Positions 34,298 through 44,011 of a stretch of DNA of 64,000 bases are shown here, one piece after another. Source of the DNA: Trinickia acidisoli (GTDB lineage Bacteria; Pseudomonadota; Gammaproteobacteria; Burkholderiales; Burkholderiaceae). A program made the position numbers and the translations under genes. Where the stretch lies: assembly GCF_017315725.1 (NCBI RefSeq), contig NZ_JAFLRG010000001.1:3596001-3660000 (forward strand), written 5' to 3'. A model generated the notes under the pieces. It saw only the letters and a program-made list of their open reading frames with translations. It was not told where the DNA came from and searched no databases. The first letter of the stretch is position 1, and each line of letters opens with the position of its first letter.

Positions 34298-35758
34298 TTA
34301 TTCGACGTGTTCGCCGTGGAGCACGACGTCGAGACCCTCGCGCTCCTCCTCTTCGGCCACGCGCAGACCCATCGTGAGGTCGATGATCTTGAGCAGCACG
34401 TAGCTGAGGATGCCGCTGTAGACGAGCGTCGTCGCCACGCCCTTCGCTTGCAGCAGCAGGCTGCCGTCGGCGCCGCCGATGTCCTTGACCGCAAAAATAC
34501 CCGTCAGCAGCGCGCCGATGATCCCGCCCACGCCGTGCACGCCGAAGCAGTCGAGCGAATCGTCGTAGCCAAGCTTCATCTTGAGCCAGGTTGCCGACCA
34601 GAAGCAGACCGCGCCGGCGATGAAGCCGATCGCGAGCGCGCCGCCGACGCCGACGTAGCCCGAAGCCGGCGTGATGGCCACGAGGCCGGCCACGGCGCCC
34701 GAGGCGATACCGAGTGCGGACGGCTTGCCCTTCGTGATCCACTCGACGAACATCCAGCCGAGCGCCGCGCAGGCCGTCGCCACTTGGGTCGTCAGCATCG
34801 CAAAGCCCGCACGGCCGTCGGCCGCGACGGCCGAGCCCGCGTTGAAGCCGAACCAGCCCACCCACAGCATCGCGGCGCCGATCAGCGTCAGCACGAGATT
34901 GTGCGGCGCCATCGCTTCACGGCCGTAACCGACACGCTTGCCGAGCACGAGCGCACAGACAAGGCCCGCGATACCGGCGTTGATGTGCACGACGGTGCCG
35001 CCCGCGAAGTCGAGAATACCGGCCGACGAGAGCCAGCCCGTCGGTTCCCAGACCATGTGTGCGATCGGCGAGTAGACGATGATCGACCACAGCGACATGA
35101 ACACGAGCATCGCCGAGAACTTCATGCGATCGGCGAACGCACCCGTGATGAGCGCCGGCGTGATGATCGCGAACGTCATTTGATAGACGAAATAGACCGT
35201 CTCGGGAATCGTCGGCGCGAGGTGGCTCACCGTGAGCGTCGTCGCCTTGTCGCCGTGGATGTAGTTCATCCCGGACAGCAGGACACGGGAGAAGCCGCCG
35301 ATGAAGGCATTGCCCGGCGTGAACGCGAGGCTGTAGCCGATCACGGTCCAGATCACGGTGACGACACAAGTGATGGCAAAGCTTTGCATCACCGTGGCGA
35401 GCACGTTCTTCTTGCGGACCATGCCGCCGTAGAACAGCGCGAGGCCCGGGATCGTCATGAACAGCACGAGCGCGGTCGAGGTCAGCATCCAGGCGGTGTC
35501 GCCCGAATTGATCTTGGACGAATCGACCGAGAACGGCGCGGTCGGCGCGGCGGGCGCGGCAGCGGCCGTGGCCGCCGAGGCGTCCGGTGCGGCGGCCGCG
35601 GAAGCGCTGCTCGCTTGGGCCGCGGCGGCGGGGGTGGAAGCTGCCGCGGCGGCCGCGGTGGCGGCCGGTGCCGACGAGGCGTCGTCGGCGAGCGCGGCTC
35701 CGACGCCGCTCGCGAGCAGCGTGGCGGCCATCGCCAAAGACATCAATAGTTTGCGCAT
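34298..35758 (-). CDS. amtB: Ammonium transporter AmtB
   Basis: Trimeric ammonium channel of the inner membrane. A signal peptide (about 1-24) is followed by an unusually long Ala-rich periplasmic stretch (about 25-75), then eleven membrane helices. Family marks include WMLTSTALVLFMTIPGLALFYGG, DFAGGTVVHINAG and the twin-histidine-type CFGVHGVGGIIGA segment. Length is 486 residues. It follows glnK by 39 bp; GlnK blocks the channel when nitrogen is plentiful. Transcription should start at the sigma-54 promoter before glnK. Confidence 0.96.
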   Translation of the reverse strand: MRKLLMSLAMAATLLASGVGAALADDASSAPAATAAAAAASTPAAAAQASSASAAAAPDASAATAAAAPAAPTAPFSVDSSKINSGDTAWMLTSTALVLFMTIPGLALFYGGMVRKKNVLATVMQSFAITCVVTVIWTVIGYSLAFTPGNAFIGGFSRVLLSGMNYIHGDKATTLTVSHLAPTIPETVYFVYQMTFAIITPALITGAFADRMKFSAMLVFMSLWSIIVYSPIAHMVWEPTGWLSSAGILDFAGGTVVHINAGIAGLVCALVLGKRVGYGREAMAPHNLVLTLIGAAMLWVGWFGFNAGSAVAADGRAGFAMLTTQVATACAALGWMFVEWITKGKPSALGIASGAVAGLVAITPASGYVGVGGALAIGFIAGAVCFWSATWLKMKLGYDDSLDCFGVHGVGGIIGALLTGIFAVKDIGGADGSLLLQAKGVATTLVYSGILSYVLLKIIDLTMGLRVAEEEEREGLDVVLHGEHVE

Positions 35759-35797
35759 CTTTCGGTTTCCTCTTTGTCTTTTTGTCGCTATGTCGAT

Positions 35798-36832
<1,035 letters not shown>

Positions 36833-36926
36833 TCACGACGAAACACCGAGCCGCATGCCGCGCACGCCGCCGGCAGGCTCAGCCTGACGGCGCCGCTCGG
36901 ATGCCGTCCGATCCGGAGAGAAAGCC

Positions 36927-38552
36927 ATGTCGCTTGCCGTGGTGCGCTCGCGCGCGCCGGCTGCCGGCCGCGCGCCTGAAGTTACTGTCGAAGTTCATCT
37001 TGCCAACGGGCTACCCTCGTTTTCGATCGTCGGCTTGCCCGATCTCGAAGTGCGCGAGAGCCGCGAGCGCGTACGCGCCGCGCTGCAAAATTGCGGCTTC
37101 GATTTCCCTGTCCGCCGCATTACTGTCAATCTCGCGCCGGCCGACCTACCGAAGGAGTCGGGCCGTTTCGACCTGCCCATCGCGCTCGGCATTCTCGCGG
37201 CCAGCGCGCAAATTCCGGCCGATGCGCTCGGCGAGCGGGAATTCGCGGGCGAACTCTCGCTAACGGGCGCCCTGCGGCCGATGCGCGGTGCATTCGCGAT
37301 GGCGTGCGGAACCGCGCGCAGCAGCCGCGGCATCGACCTGGCGCCGGGGAGCGCAGCGCCGAACGGCTCGGACGACGAGACAGAAGGCGGGATACGGCCT
37401 AGCGCTCTAAGGGAGCGGCCCGGCGCTTCACCCGAGTTGTACTTGCCCGCCGCAAGCGCCGGGGAGGCGGCGCTCGTGCCGGGCGTGGCCGTCTTCGGCG
37501 CAACGGACCTGCCTTCGTTGTGCGCACATTTATGCGGGGATCGAGACGCTCGGCTCGTCCCGATCGCGGCGTCCGTGCCGGAGCGAAAGGGATTGCACGC
37601 CGCGCCGCCCGACATGGCGGACGTCATCGGCCAATACGGCGCGCGGCGCGCGCTCGAGGTGGCGGCAGCCGGCGGGCATCACGTCTTGATGGTCGGGCCG
37701 CCGGGCGCGGGTAAATCGATGCTGGCGGCGCGGCTGCCGAGCCTGTTGCCGCCGATGACGGACGACGAAGCGCTCAGTTCCGCCGCCCTGCTCTCGGCCA
37801 GCACGCTCGGTTTCTCGCCGGCGCACTGGCGGCAAAGACCGTTCCGAGCGCCCCATCACTCGTCCAGCGCGGCCGCGCTGGTGGGCGGCCGCAATCCGCC
37901 GCAGCCGGGCGAAATCACGCTCGCGCACCTCGGCGTGCTGTTTCTCGACGAGTTGCCCGAATTCGATCGGCACGTGCTCGAAATGCTGCGGGAGCCGCTC
38001 GAAGTCGGCCGCATCACGATTTCGCGCGCCGCGCTGCAGGCTGATTTTCCGGCCGCCTGCCAGCTCGTCGCCGCGATGAATCCGTGCCCATGCGGCTGGC
38101 ACGGCGATCCGGGCGGGCGTTGCCGCTGCACGCCTGAAATCGCCGCGCGCTATCTGCGCAAGCTGTCGGGCCCGCTGCTCGACCGCATCGATATTCAAAT
38201 CGAACTGCCCGCGCTGACGCCGGCCGAGTTGTCCGCGCGCGCGGCCCGGAGCGGCGAATCGAGCGCGCTGGTTGCCAAGCGCGTCGCGGCGGCCCGCGAG
38301 CGGCAAATCGCACGCCAAGGCAAAACGAATCGTGATCTGAGCGGGCGCGAGGCCGACGAAGTCTGCGGGCTCGGAGCCGAAGCCGAAGCGTTGCTGCGCG
38401 AAGCGAGCGAGCGCTTCGGGTGGTCGGCGAGAGCCTACTACCGTGTGCTCAAGGTAGCGCGATCGATCGCGGATCTGGCTGGGGACGACGATCCAAATGC
38501 CGCCCACGTCGCCGAAGCCATTCAGTATCGGCGCGTGTTCGCCCCGCGTTGA
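36927..38552 (+). CDS. comM: ComM/YifB family Mg-chelatase-like AAA+ ATPase
   Basis: AAA+ helicase-like protein that promotes branch migration during natural transformation. The N-terminal Lon-protease-like domain (about 1-200) is followed by an AAA+ domain with Walker A GPPGAGKS (257-264) and Walker B VLFLDELPEF, and a zinc-type knuckle in MNPCPCG plus C399 and C401. The C-terminal Mg-chelatase helical part ends at 541. Residues about 130-168 form a Gly/Ser/acidic insert not usual in the family, inside the Lon-like domain. The start ATG has GGAGAGAAAG upstream. With comF it suggests retained transformation functions. Confidence 0.94.
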   Translation: MSLAVVRSRAPAAGRAPEVTVEVHLANGLPSFSIVGLPDLEVRESRERVRAALQNCGFDFPVRRITVNLAPADLPKESGRFDLPIALGILAASAQIPADALGEREFAGELSLTGALRPMRGAFAMACGTARSSRGIDLAPGSAAPNGSDDETEGGIRPSALRERPGASPELYLPAASAGEAALVPGVAVFGATDLPSLCAHLCGDRDARLVPIAASVPERKGLHAAPPDMADVIGQYGARRALEVAAAGGHHVLMVGPPGAGKSMLAARLPSLLPPMTDDEALSSAALLSASTLGFSPAHWRQRPFRAPHHSSSAAALVGGRNPPQPGEITLAHLGVLFLDELPEFDRHVLEMLREPLEVGRITISRAALQADFPAACQLVAAMNPCPCGWHGDPGGRCRCTPEIAARYLRKLSGPLLDRIDIQIELPALTPAELSARAARSGESSALVAKRVAAARERQIARQGKTNRDLSGREADEVCGLGAEAEALLREASERFGWSARAYYRVLKVARSIADLAGDDDPNAAHVAEAIQYRRVFAPR

Positions 38553-38852
38553 TCTGGACAGCGCGGTGTCGCCCCCAGCGTTCTGTCGGGCGCGGTACGC
38601 CTGATGGTACCGCCCCACCCTTTAGCGAAACGGCTCGCCCCGCGAGTCTCGGCGCCGTTGGCTCGAAGCGAGCGCGGCGCACCGCCGACGCGCCGATGCG
38701 CTCGCCCTCCCATTGCTCCAGCGAATGCGACACGACCAGCCCTCAATGTTGTCCCGACGTCATGTCAAATACGGGCCACATGGCGTAAACGACAGAATAC
38801 AGACTTGTCTTTTCTAAAAATTAAGCTGAAAAATCCGCTGTCAAGACTTGAC

Positions 38853-38861
38853 TTATACACA
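38853..38861 (+). promoter_or_regulatory. DnaA box TTATACACA
   Basis: The nonamer matches the consensus TTWTNCACA at every position. It lies two bases after an 11-base palindrome and in an AT-rich stretch. Confidence 0.55.
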
Positions 38862-39029
38862 CATGCGAGATTCGTCGGGCTGGACGGGTGTTTGAAGGCT
38901 ACGCATGAATGATTCGTTTCAGCCAATTGATTTTAAAAGAATTTTTTAGTGTGCCGCGCTTATGAGCAACGAAGCAAGCGGCCCACTGCGCGGGCTTTTC
39001 GGACCCACAGCCATGATTTCCCCACAGAG

Positions 39030-39052
39030 TTATCCACAGTGTCTGTGGATAG
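39030..39052. promoter_or_regulatory. Facing pair of DnaA boxes
   Basis: A perfect TTATCCACA on the plus strand (39030-39038) faces CTATCCACA on the minus strand (39044-39052). Together they form a 9-bp inverted repeat with a 3-base spacer TGT. A weaker TTCCCCACA lies at 39018-39026. Confidence 0.65.
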
Positions 39053-39165
39053 CCCAAAAACCTACAAGAAATCCGGGGATTAGCGTCATTTCTTGCCACG
39101 CGACCTTCATTCGAATGCGCTGGCATCAAGCGTCGCTTCTAGCGACGCCTCGTCGCGTACTCGCC

Positions 39166-39738
39166 CTACTGGAGCGTCAGCGAGCCGAAGAATTGCTCGG
39201 ACTGCTCTTGCGGCGGCGCATGTGCGGCAACGATGATGGCCTGGTACACGTGCCGCCCCCGCGCGGCGATCCACGCGTGAATCGTGCGCTGCTCGTGCGC
39301 CGCGCCGGCCCCGCCCGTCGCCACCACGTCGACGCCCGGCACTGCCGCACCAGCCGTCGCCGGGATTTTCACTGGGTGCTCGACCGGCTGCGAGCCGAGG
39401 TTGCGCGCGAGCGCGCTGCGCAAAGCATCGACCACGGCCTGGCGTAGCTGGCCATCGTCGCGCGGCAGGTCGATCGCCGCGATCGCGAAGACAGCGCCTT
39501 GCGCATTGGCGGCACGCACGTGCATCGGCAACGCGCTGCCGGCGATCTCGACCTGGCGCTCGTCGACGGTAGGCTTCGCGGGCAAATCGATCGCATAGCC
39601 TTCCGCCTGGTCGGTCACCGTGCGCCAGTTATAGGCCGGCGTGCATGCCGCGGCGAGCGCGATGGCGAGCAGCGCTTGGAACGCAACGAAGGGAAGGCGG
39701 CGCGCTCGCGAAATTCGCGATGGCAATGAAACGAGCAT
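39166..39738 (-). CDS. Putative lipoprotein of unknown function
   Basis: A probable outer-envelope lipoprotein. From the ATG at 39738 it has 190 residues: a basic start, a hydrophobic segment FVAFQALLAIALAAAC with the lipobox cysteine at about 32, then a soluble domain (GYAIDLPAKPTVDERQVEIAG and later HAWIAARGRHVYQAIIVA) that resembles small domains of unknown function measuring about 140 residues. The start is uncertain: ATGs at 39804 and 39858 would place the lipobox too far in. It is divergent from the TlpA gene. No family is recalled with confidence. Confidence 0.7.
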   Translation of the reverse strand: MLVSLPSRISRARRLPFVAFQALLAIALAAACTPAYNWRTVTDQAEGYAIDLPAKPTVDERQVEIAGSALPMHVRAANAQGAVFAIAAIDLPRDDGQLRQAVVDALRSALARNLGSQPVEHPVKIPATAGAAVPGVDVVATGGAGAAHEQRTIHAWIAARGRHVYQAIIVAAHAPPQEQSEQFFGSLTLQ

Positions 39739-40016
39739 GACGGCCAAGCGGCGCTGCAACCGCGAACGCCGGCGGACAGACCAGCCGGAAAGACGAAAGC
39801 GCATAAACGGTAAAGGATCGAAAGGGTGCGTACTGCCGAAGCCGCCATTATCCGTCATCGAGCCGCCAAGCCTTGGCGCAGGGCGCAGGGCGCAGCAGTA
39901 TCCGCCGGATTCGGCGAATACGGGTAAAATAGCGACGCAAAATCGCGCCGCTCGGGCTGCCCGCCATCGAGCCCCCGTATCCAGCCGGCCGCGATGGTCC
40001 GCACGAGGTCGTATCC

Positions 40017-40547
40017 ATGAGCCAAACCCCTGCTTCACCTGCCCGCCGGGCCAGCCCCCTGCGCTATGTCGCGTTCGTCTGCGCGGCGGCCGCGATCGCG
40101 ATCGCCGGCTATTTCACGTTCGGTCGCAGCCAGCATGTACCCGATGCCACGTTCACGCTGCTCTCGGGTCAAAAACTGACGACGTCCGACTTGAAGGGCA
40201 AGGTCTATCTGGTCAACTTCTGGGCCACCGACTGCGAGACCTGCATCAAGGAAATGCCGCAGATGGTCGACACGTACAACCGCTTCAAGGGCCGCGGCCT
40301 GGAATTCGTCGCTGTCGCGATGCAGTACGACGCGCCGATGTACGTCGTCAATTACACGCAAACACGCCAATTGCCGTTCAAGGTCGCGATGGACGACGGT
40401 AGTGCCGCCAAAAAGTTCGGCAACGTCCTGATGACGCCGACGACGTTCGTCGTCGACAAAAACGGCAAGATCCTCAAGCGCTATGTCGGCGAGCCGCAGT
40501 TCGCCGAGCTCGATCAGTTGCTGCAAAAGGCGCTCGGTTCCGCGTGA
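40017..40547 (+). CDS. TlpA/ResA-like thiol-disulfide oxidoreductase
   Basis: Membrane-anchored periplasmic thioredoxin-like protein (176 residues). An N-terminal helix (about 16-36) is followed by a TlpA-type domain with the active site C73-ET-C76 in NFWATDCETCIKEMP and the cis-proline in LMTPTTFVVDKNGKI. Such proteins reduce disulfides in cytochrome c maturation or in copper-binding oxidase proteins. It converges with dctD, whose stop is 7 bp away. The exact partner is unknown. Confidence 0.9.
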   Translation: MSQTPASPARRASPLRYVAFVCAAAAIAIAGYFTFGRSQHVPDATFTLLSGQKLTTSDLKGKVYLVNFWATDCETCIKEMPQMVDTYNRFKGRGLEFVAVAMQYDAPMYVVNYTQTRQLPFKVAMDDGSAAKKFGNVLMTPTTFVVDKNGKILKRYVGEPQFAELDQLLQKALGSA

Positions 40548-40554
40548 GCAGGCG

Positions 40555-41946
40555 CTAATCCCCTTCCTTCCCGGCCTCGCCGCGTTCGGCGAGGCCGTAT
40601 CGTTTGATCTTCTCGTACAGCGTCGCCTTGCCGATCTGCAGTTCATCGGCAGCAGCCGATACGGCCCCGCCGTGCTGCTCGAGCGCGTCAACAATCGCCA
40701 CCCGTTCGAATTGCTCGACCCGCTCCTTCAGCGAACGCGCGGACGAGGCATCGCTCGTTGGGCCGCCCGCTTGGTCACTCATCACACGCTCGATGCCCAG
40801 CACGAGCCGGTCGGCCGCGTTACGCAATTCGCGGACGTTGCCTGGCCAATCACGCGCCATCAGGTCCGCACGCTGGCGCGCCGTGAGGATCGGCGCGGGA
40901 CGGCCGTAACGCACGGCGGCATCGAGGATGAAGTGTTCGATCAACGGCACGATGTCTTCCCGTCGCTCCGCGAGCGGGGGCAGATCGATCGTCACGACGT
41001 TGAGCCGGTACAGCAAATCGCGCCGGAAAGTACCTGCCGCGACGAGCGCCTGCATGTCGCCCTTGGCGGCCGCCACCACGCGCAGATCGACGTGCACCGG
41101 CTGGTTCGAGCCCAGACGCTCGAGCATCCCCTCCTGCAACACGCGTAGCAGCTTCACTTGCAGCGCCGGCGGCATGCTTTCGATCTCGTCGAGGAACACG
41201 GTGCCGCCCGACGCATGTTCGAGCTTGCCGATGCGACGTTTGGCCGCGCCCGTAAACGCGCCGCTCTCGTAGCCGAACATCTCGGACTCGAACATCGACT
41301 CCGGCAGCGCGCCGCAATTGATGGCCACGAATGGCTTGACCCGCCGCGGCGATAGCTCGTGCAGGCTGCGTGCAACGAGTTCTTTGCCGGCGCCCGTATC
41401 GCCGACGATGAGCACCGTCGCGTCGGTCGGCGCGATGTTGACGATGAGCCGGCGAACTTCGTCGATCGCCGCGCTGCGGCCGATGATGCGTGGCACGAGC
41501 GCATCTCGCTCGGCCAACTCGCGGCGCAGCGCCGCGTTTTCGAGTGCGAGGCGCCGGCGCTCGAGCGCGCGCCGCACCGTATCGACGAGGCGTTCGGCGG
41601 CGAACGGCTTTTCGACGAAATCGTAGGCGCCGTCGCGCATCGCTTGCACGGCCATGGAGATGTCGCCATGCCCCGTGACGAGGATGACGGGCACGTCGAG
41701 CGCGCGCTCGCGGCATTGCGCGAGCAAATCGAGACCGCTCGCACCGGGAAGCCGGATGTCGCTGACGATCACGCCGGCAAACTGCGCATCGAGGCCGCCG
41801 AGCGCGCTGCTCGCCGCCTCCACCGACCCGTAGCCGGCGACGGCGAACCCCGCCAATTGCAGGCTCTGCACGCTCGCGCGCCGCACGAGCTCGTCGTCCT
41901 CGATGAAGATCACCTGCGGGTCGTCTATCGTCGCGGTCGCGTTCAT
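40555..41946 (-). CDS. dctD: Sigma-54-dependent response regulator (DctD-like)
   Basis: Activator that responds to the DctB-like kinase and opens sigma-54 promoters, most likely at dctA. Residues about 10-125 are a receiver domain with acidic pocket D17/D18 and phospho-acceptor D63 in VSDIRLPG. The AAA+ domain (about 150-380) has Walker A GDTGAGKE and the sigma-54 contact loop ESGAFTGA. A Fis-type helix-turn-helix closes the protein (about 425-460). The ATG at 41946 gives 463 residues. Order dctA-dctB-dctD on one strand supports C4-dicarboxylate control. A 10-bp inverted repeat lies in its 3' end (40572-40597). Confidence 0.93.
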   Translation of the reverse strand: MNATATIDDPQVIFIEDDELVRRASVQSLQLAGFAVAGYGSVEAASSALGGLDAQFAGVIVSDIRLPGASGLDLLAQCRERALDVPVILVTGHGDISMAVQAMRDGAYDFVEKPFAAERLVDTVRRALERRRLALENAALRRELAERDALVPRIIGRSAAIDEVRRLIVNIAPTDATVLIVGDTGAGKELVARSLHELSPRRVKPFVAINCGALPESMFESEMFGYESGAFTGAAKRRIGKLEHASGGTVFLDEIESMPPALQVKLLRVLQEGMLERLGSNQPVHVDLRVVAAAKGDMQALVAAGTFRRDLLYRLNVVTIDLPPLAERREDIVPLIEHFILDAAVRYGRPAPILTARQRADLMARDWPGNVRELRNAADRLVLGIERVMSDQAGGPTSDASSARSLKERVEQFERVAIVDALEQHGGAVSAAADELQIGKATLYEKIKRYGLAERGEAGKEGD

Positions 41947-41986
41947 GCTGATATTGAAATTTGAGGAAATTGAAGCCGTAGCGGTA

Positions 41987-43933
41987 TTAGCGAGGTCGCG
42001 CGGCGTCGGGCGGTGCCGCCGCCGTCGAACCAGCCGCCACCGTCGAATCGGCCGCGCGACGCAGCGCCAAGACGAACGCCGCGCCCCCCTCTGCTTCGTT
42101 GCGCGCCGAGAGCGATCCGCCGCAGTCGCGGGCGATCGACGAAGCGATCGCCAAGCCGAGCCCCAGGCCCTTGCCCGTTTCTTTCGTCGTAAAAAACGGT
42201 TCGAAGAGCCGCGGTAGGACATCGACGGGAATGCCGGGACCATTGTCGCGCACGGTAATCGTCACGGTATTGCTGCCGGCGTCGATATCGATCCAGAGAC
42301 GTGGGGCGGCCATTGACTCGAGCGCATCGAGCGCGTTGGCGATCAGATTGATGAGCGCCTGCTCGAGGCGCAAACCATCGCAATACGCGGCGAGTTCCGC
42401 TTGCTCGGTGGCCAGATCGACTGGCGCGTAGCCGTTTGCGTCACACGGCTTTGTCCACGCCTGCGGATCGAGCATGCACTCGGGCCCGCACATGCGGACC
42501 TGCAGCGATACGCGCTGCAGCCGCTCTTGCAGCAGATGCAACGCGTTGCGCAACGCCGCTGCGACAGGCGAGCGCGCATTGCCCGGACGCGCGCGGCCGA
42601 CGAACAGCTTGAGCTGATTCGTGATCTTGCCCATCCGATCGGTCAAGGCGCCGATCGCTTCGAGATTGTCTCGCGCATCGGCGAGTTCCCCGCGCTCGAT
42701 GAGCACGCGCGTATTGTCGGAGAAGGTTCGCAGCGCCGCGAGTGGTTGATTGAGCTCATGCGTGATGCCGGCCGCCATTTGCCCAAGGGCGGCGAGCTTG
42801 CTCGTCTGCAGCAGTTCCGCGTGCGCGGCGCGCAACTCTCTCTCGGCACGAGAACGCTCGGCCACCTCGGTCTGCAACTGCGCGTTGGCGGCCGACAAAT
42901 CAGCCGTGCGCTCCTCGACACGCCGGTTCAACTCCGCGTAGGCCTTTTGCAGCCGCGCGCGCCCCTTCACCATGTCACGCAGACGCGCGCGGCGCGTGCG
43001 CCAGTAGAACCCGAGCAAGCACAACGAAATGAAACCGAACCCGACCGCCGCCGTTGCATTGCGCGCGTCGTCGACGACGGAATCCACGGGCGCGAGCGTC
43101 ATCAGTTGCCAGCCGGGACCGGGAACGGCGCGCTCGGCCAGCAGGTAATACGGCGACGCCCCGCGCGCGCCGACGCGCACGATCCGCGCATCGGCCGCAT
43201 CGAGCGCGCGCACCGGCGTCATCGGCAGCCTGTTAATAGGCGCCCCGGCGTACTGGCGGGTCTGCTCGATCGAGGCCGCCACGGCGTCGGGTACCGCGCG
43301 CACCGCCCGATACTTCCACGCGCCCACCGACGACAAAAAAATCACACCGTGCTTGTCGACGACGAACAGCGGCTCGTTCGCGTCGGTGCCCGGAAACCAC
43401 TCTAGATTGAGTTTGAGGACGGCTGCCCCGACGATGTGCCCGTTCCGATACACAGGCTGCGAAATGTAATAGCCGGGCACGTGCGACACGGTACCGATGC
43501 CGAAGAAGCGGCCAACGCGCGCGCCGATCGCATCGACGAAATACGGACGAAATCGATATTGCGCACCGACGAAGCTGTCGGGCTGCCCCCAGTTGCTGGC
43601 CGCAACGCATAGGCCGTCGGCGCGGATGATGTAGGTGACGTCGGCGTGCGCGTGCGCATTCGCGTCTTCGAGATAGTGGTCGGCGCGCGCGATGGCAGCG
43701 AGCGAGCCCGTGTCGAGCGCTTCGCCGACGGCGGGATGATTCGCCACCAAGTAGGACAGCGATTCGTAGCGCTCGAGCGTGTCGCTGAGCGCAGTGGCCG
43801 TGCGGTCTGCTCGCACGGCGGCTTGCTGCCGCAAAACGTCGATCCCGCGCAGCCAAGTGATGCGCCAGGCGGCGGCGCACACCGCGACGAGCGCCGCGGC
43901 GAGCACGAGAACGACGACGAGGCGGCGCGTCAC
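41987..43933 (-). CDS. dctB: Sensor histidine kinase (DctB-like)
   Basis: Membrane kinase that senses C4-dicarboxylates in the periplasm and phosphorylates DctD. Two membrane helices (about 5-27 and 293-311) flank a periplasmic double-PAS-like (dCache) sensor. The dimerisation helix has the phospho-histidine H392 in AAGITHELNQPLAALR, followed by the ATPase domain with NLIANALDAL, VRDNGPGIP and GKGLGLGLAIASS. Residues about 481-519 form an insert with four cysteines (C482, C486, C497, C518) between the helix domain and the N box, not usual in DctB. It starts with GTG. Length is 648 residues. Confidence 0.92.
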   Translation of the reverse strand: MTRRLVVVLVLAAALVAVCAAAWRITWLRGIDVLRQQAAVRADRTATALSDTLERYESLSYLVANHPAVGEALDTGSLAAIARADHYLEDANAHAHADVTYIIRADGLCVAASNWGQPDSFVGAQYRFRPYFVDAIGARVGRFFGIGTVSHVPGYYISQPVYRNGHIVGAAVLKLNLEWFPGTDANEPLFVVDKHGVIFLSSVGAWKYRAVRAVPDAVAASIEQTRQYAGAPINRLPMTPVRALDAADARIVRVGARGASPYYLLAERAVPGPGWQLMTLAPVDSVVDDARNATAAVGFGFISLCLLGFYWRTRRARLRDMVKGRARLQKAYAELNRRVEERTADLSAANAQLQTEVAERSRAERELRAAHAELLQTSKLAALGQMAAGITHELNQPLAALRTFSDNTRVLIERGELADARDNLEAIGALTDRMGKITNQLKLFVGRARPGNARSPVAAALRNALHLLQERLQRVSLQVRMCGPECMLDPQAWTKPCDANGYAPVDLATEQAELAAYCDGLRLEQALINLIANALDALESMAAPRLWIDIDAGSNTVTITVRDNGPGIPVDVLPRLFEPFFTTKETGKGLGLGLAIASSIARDCGGSLSARNEAEGGAAFVLALRRAADSTVAAGSTAAAPPDAARPR

Positions 43934-44011
43934 GGTGGCGGATTCCGGGGCAAAAAAACGTGAGGCCTATTGTGGCATAGCCGGCCGCACCCGCCTCGAG
44001 CCTCGAGCGCT

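Larger units (their letters stand above)
38553..39165. other. Non-coding AT-rich region after comM with DnaA boxes
   Basis: A 613-bp gap. The first 200 bases are GC-rich with nothing clear. From about 38790 to 39090 it becomes AT-rich, including GATTTTAAAAGAATTTTTTA near 38930-38949. It holds a palindrome TCAAGACTTGA (38841-38851), a DnaA box TTATACACA (38853-38861), and two facing boxes at 39030-39052. No credible gene was seen; frames here have atypical composition. Confidence 0.6.

Noticed and set aside
38790..39090. Chromosome origin oriC
   Set aside because: Boxes and AT-rich DNA are suggestive, but dnaA, dnaN, rpmH, gidA and parAB are absent; kept only as a DnaA-binding candidate.
38604..39129. 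Short frames after comM (102 residues on plus, 76 on minus)
   Set aside because: They lie in the AT-rich gap, show no domain, ribosome site or codon bias, and cross the DnaA boxes.
40572..40597. 10-bp inverted repeat as a terminator for tlpA or dctD
   Set aside because: It lies inside the dctD coding end and lacks a T run in either direction.
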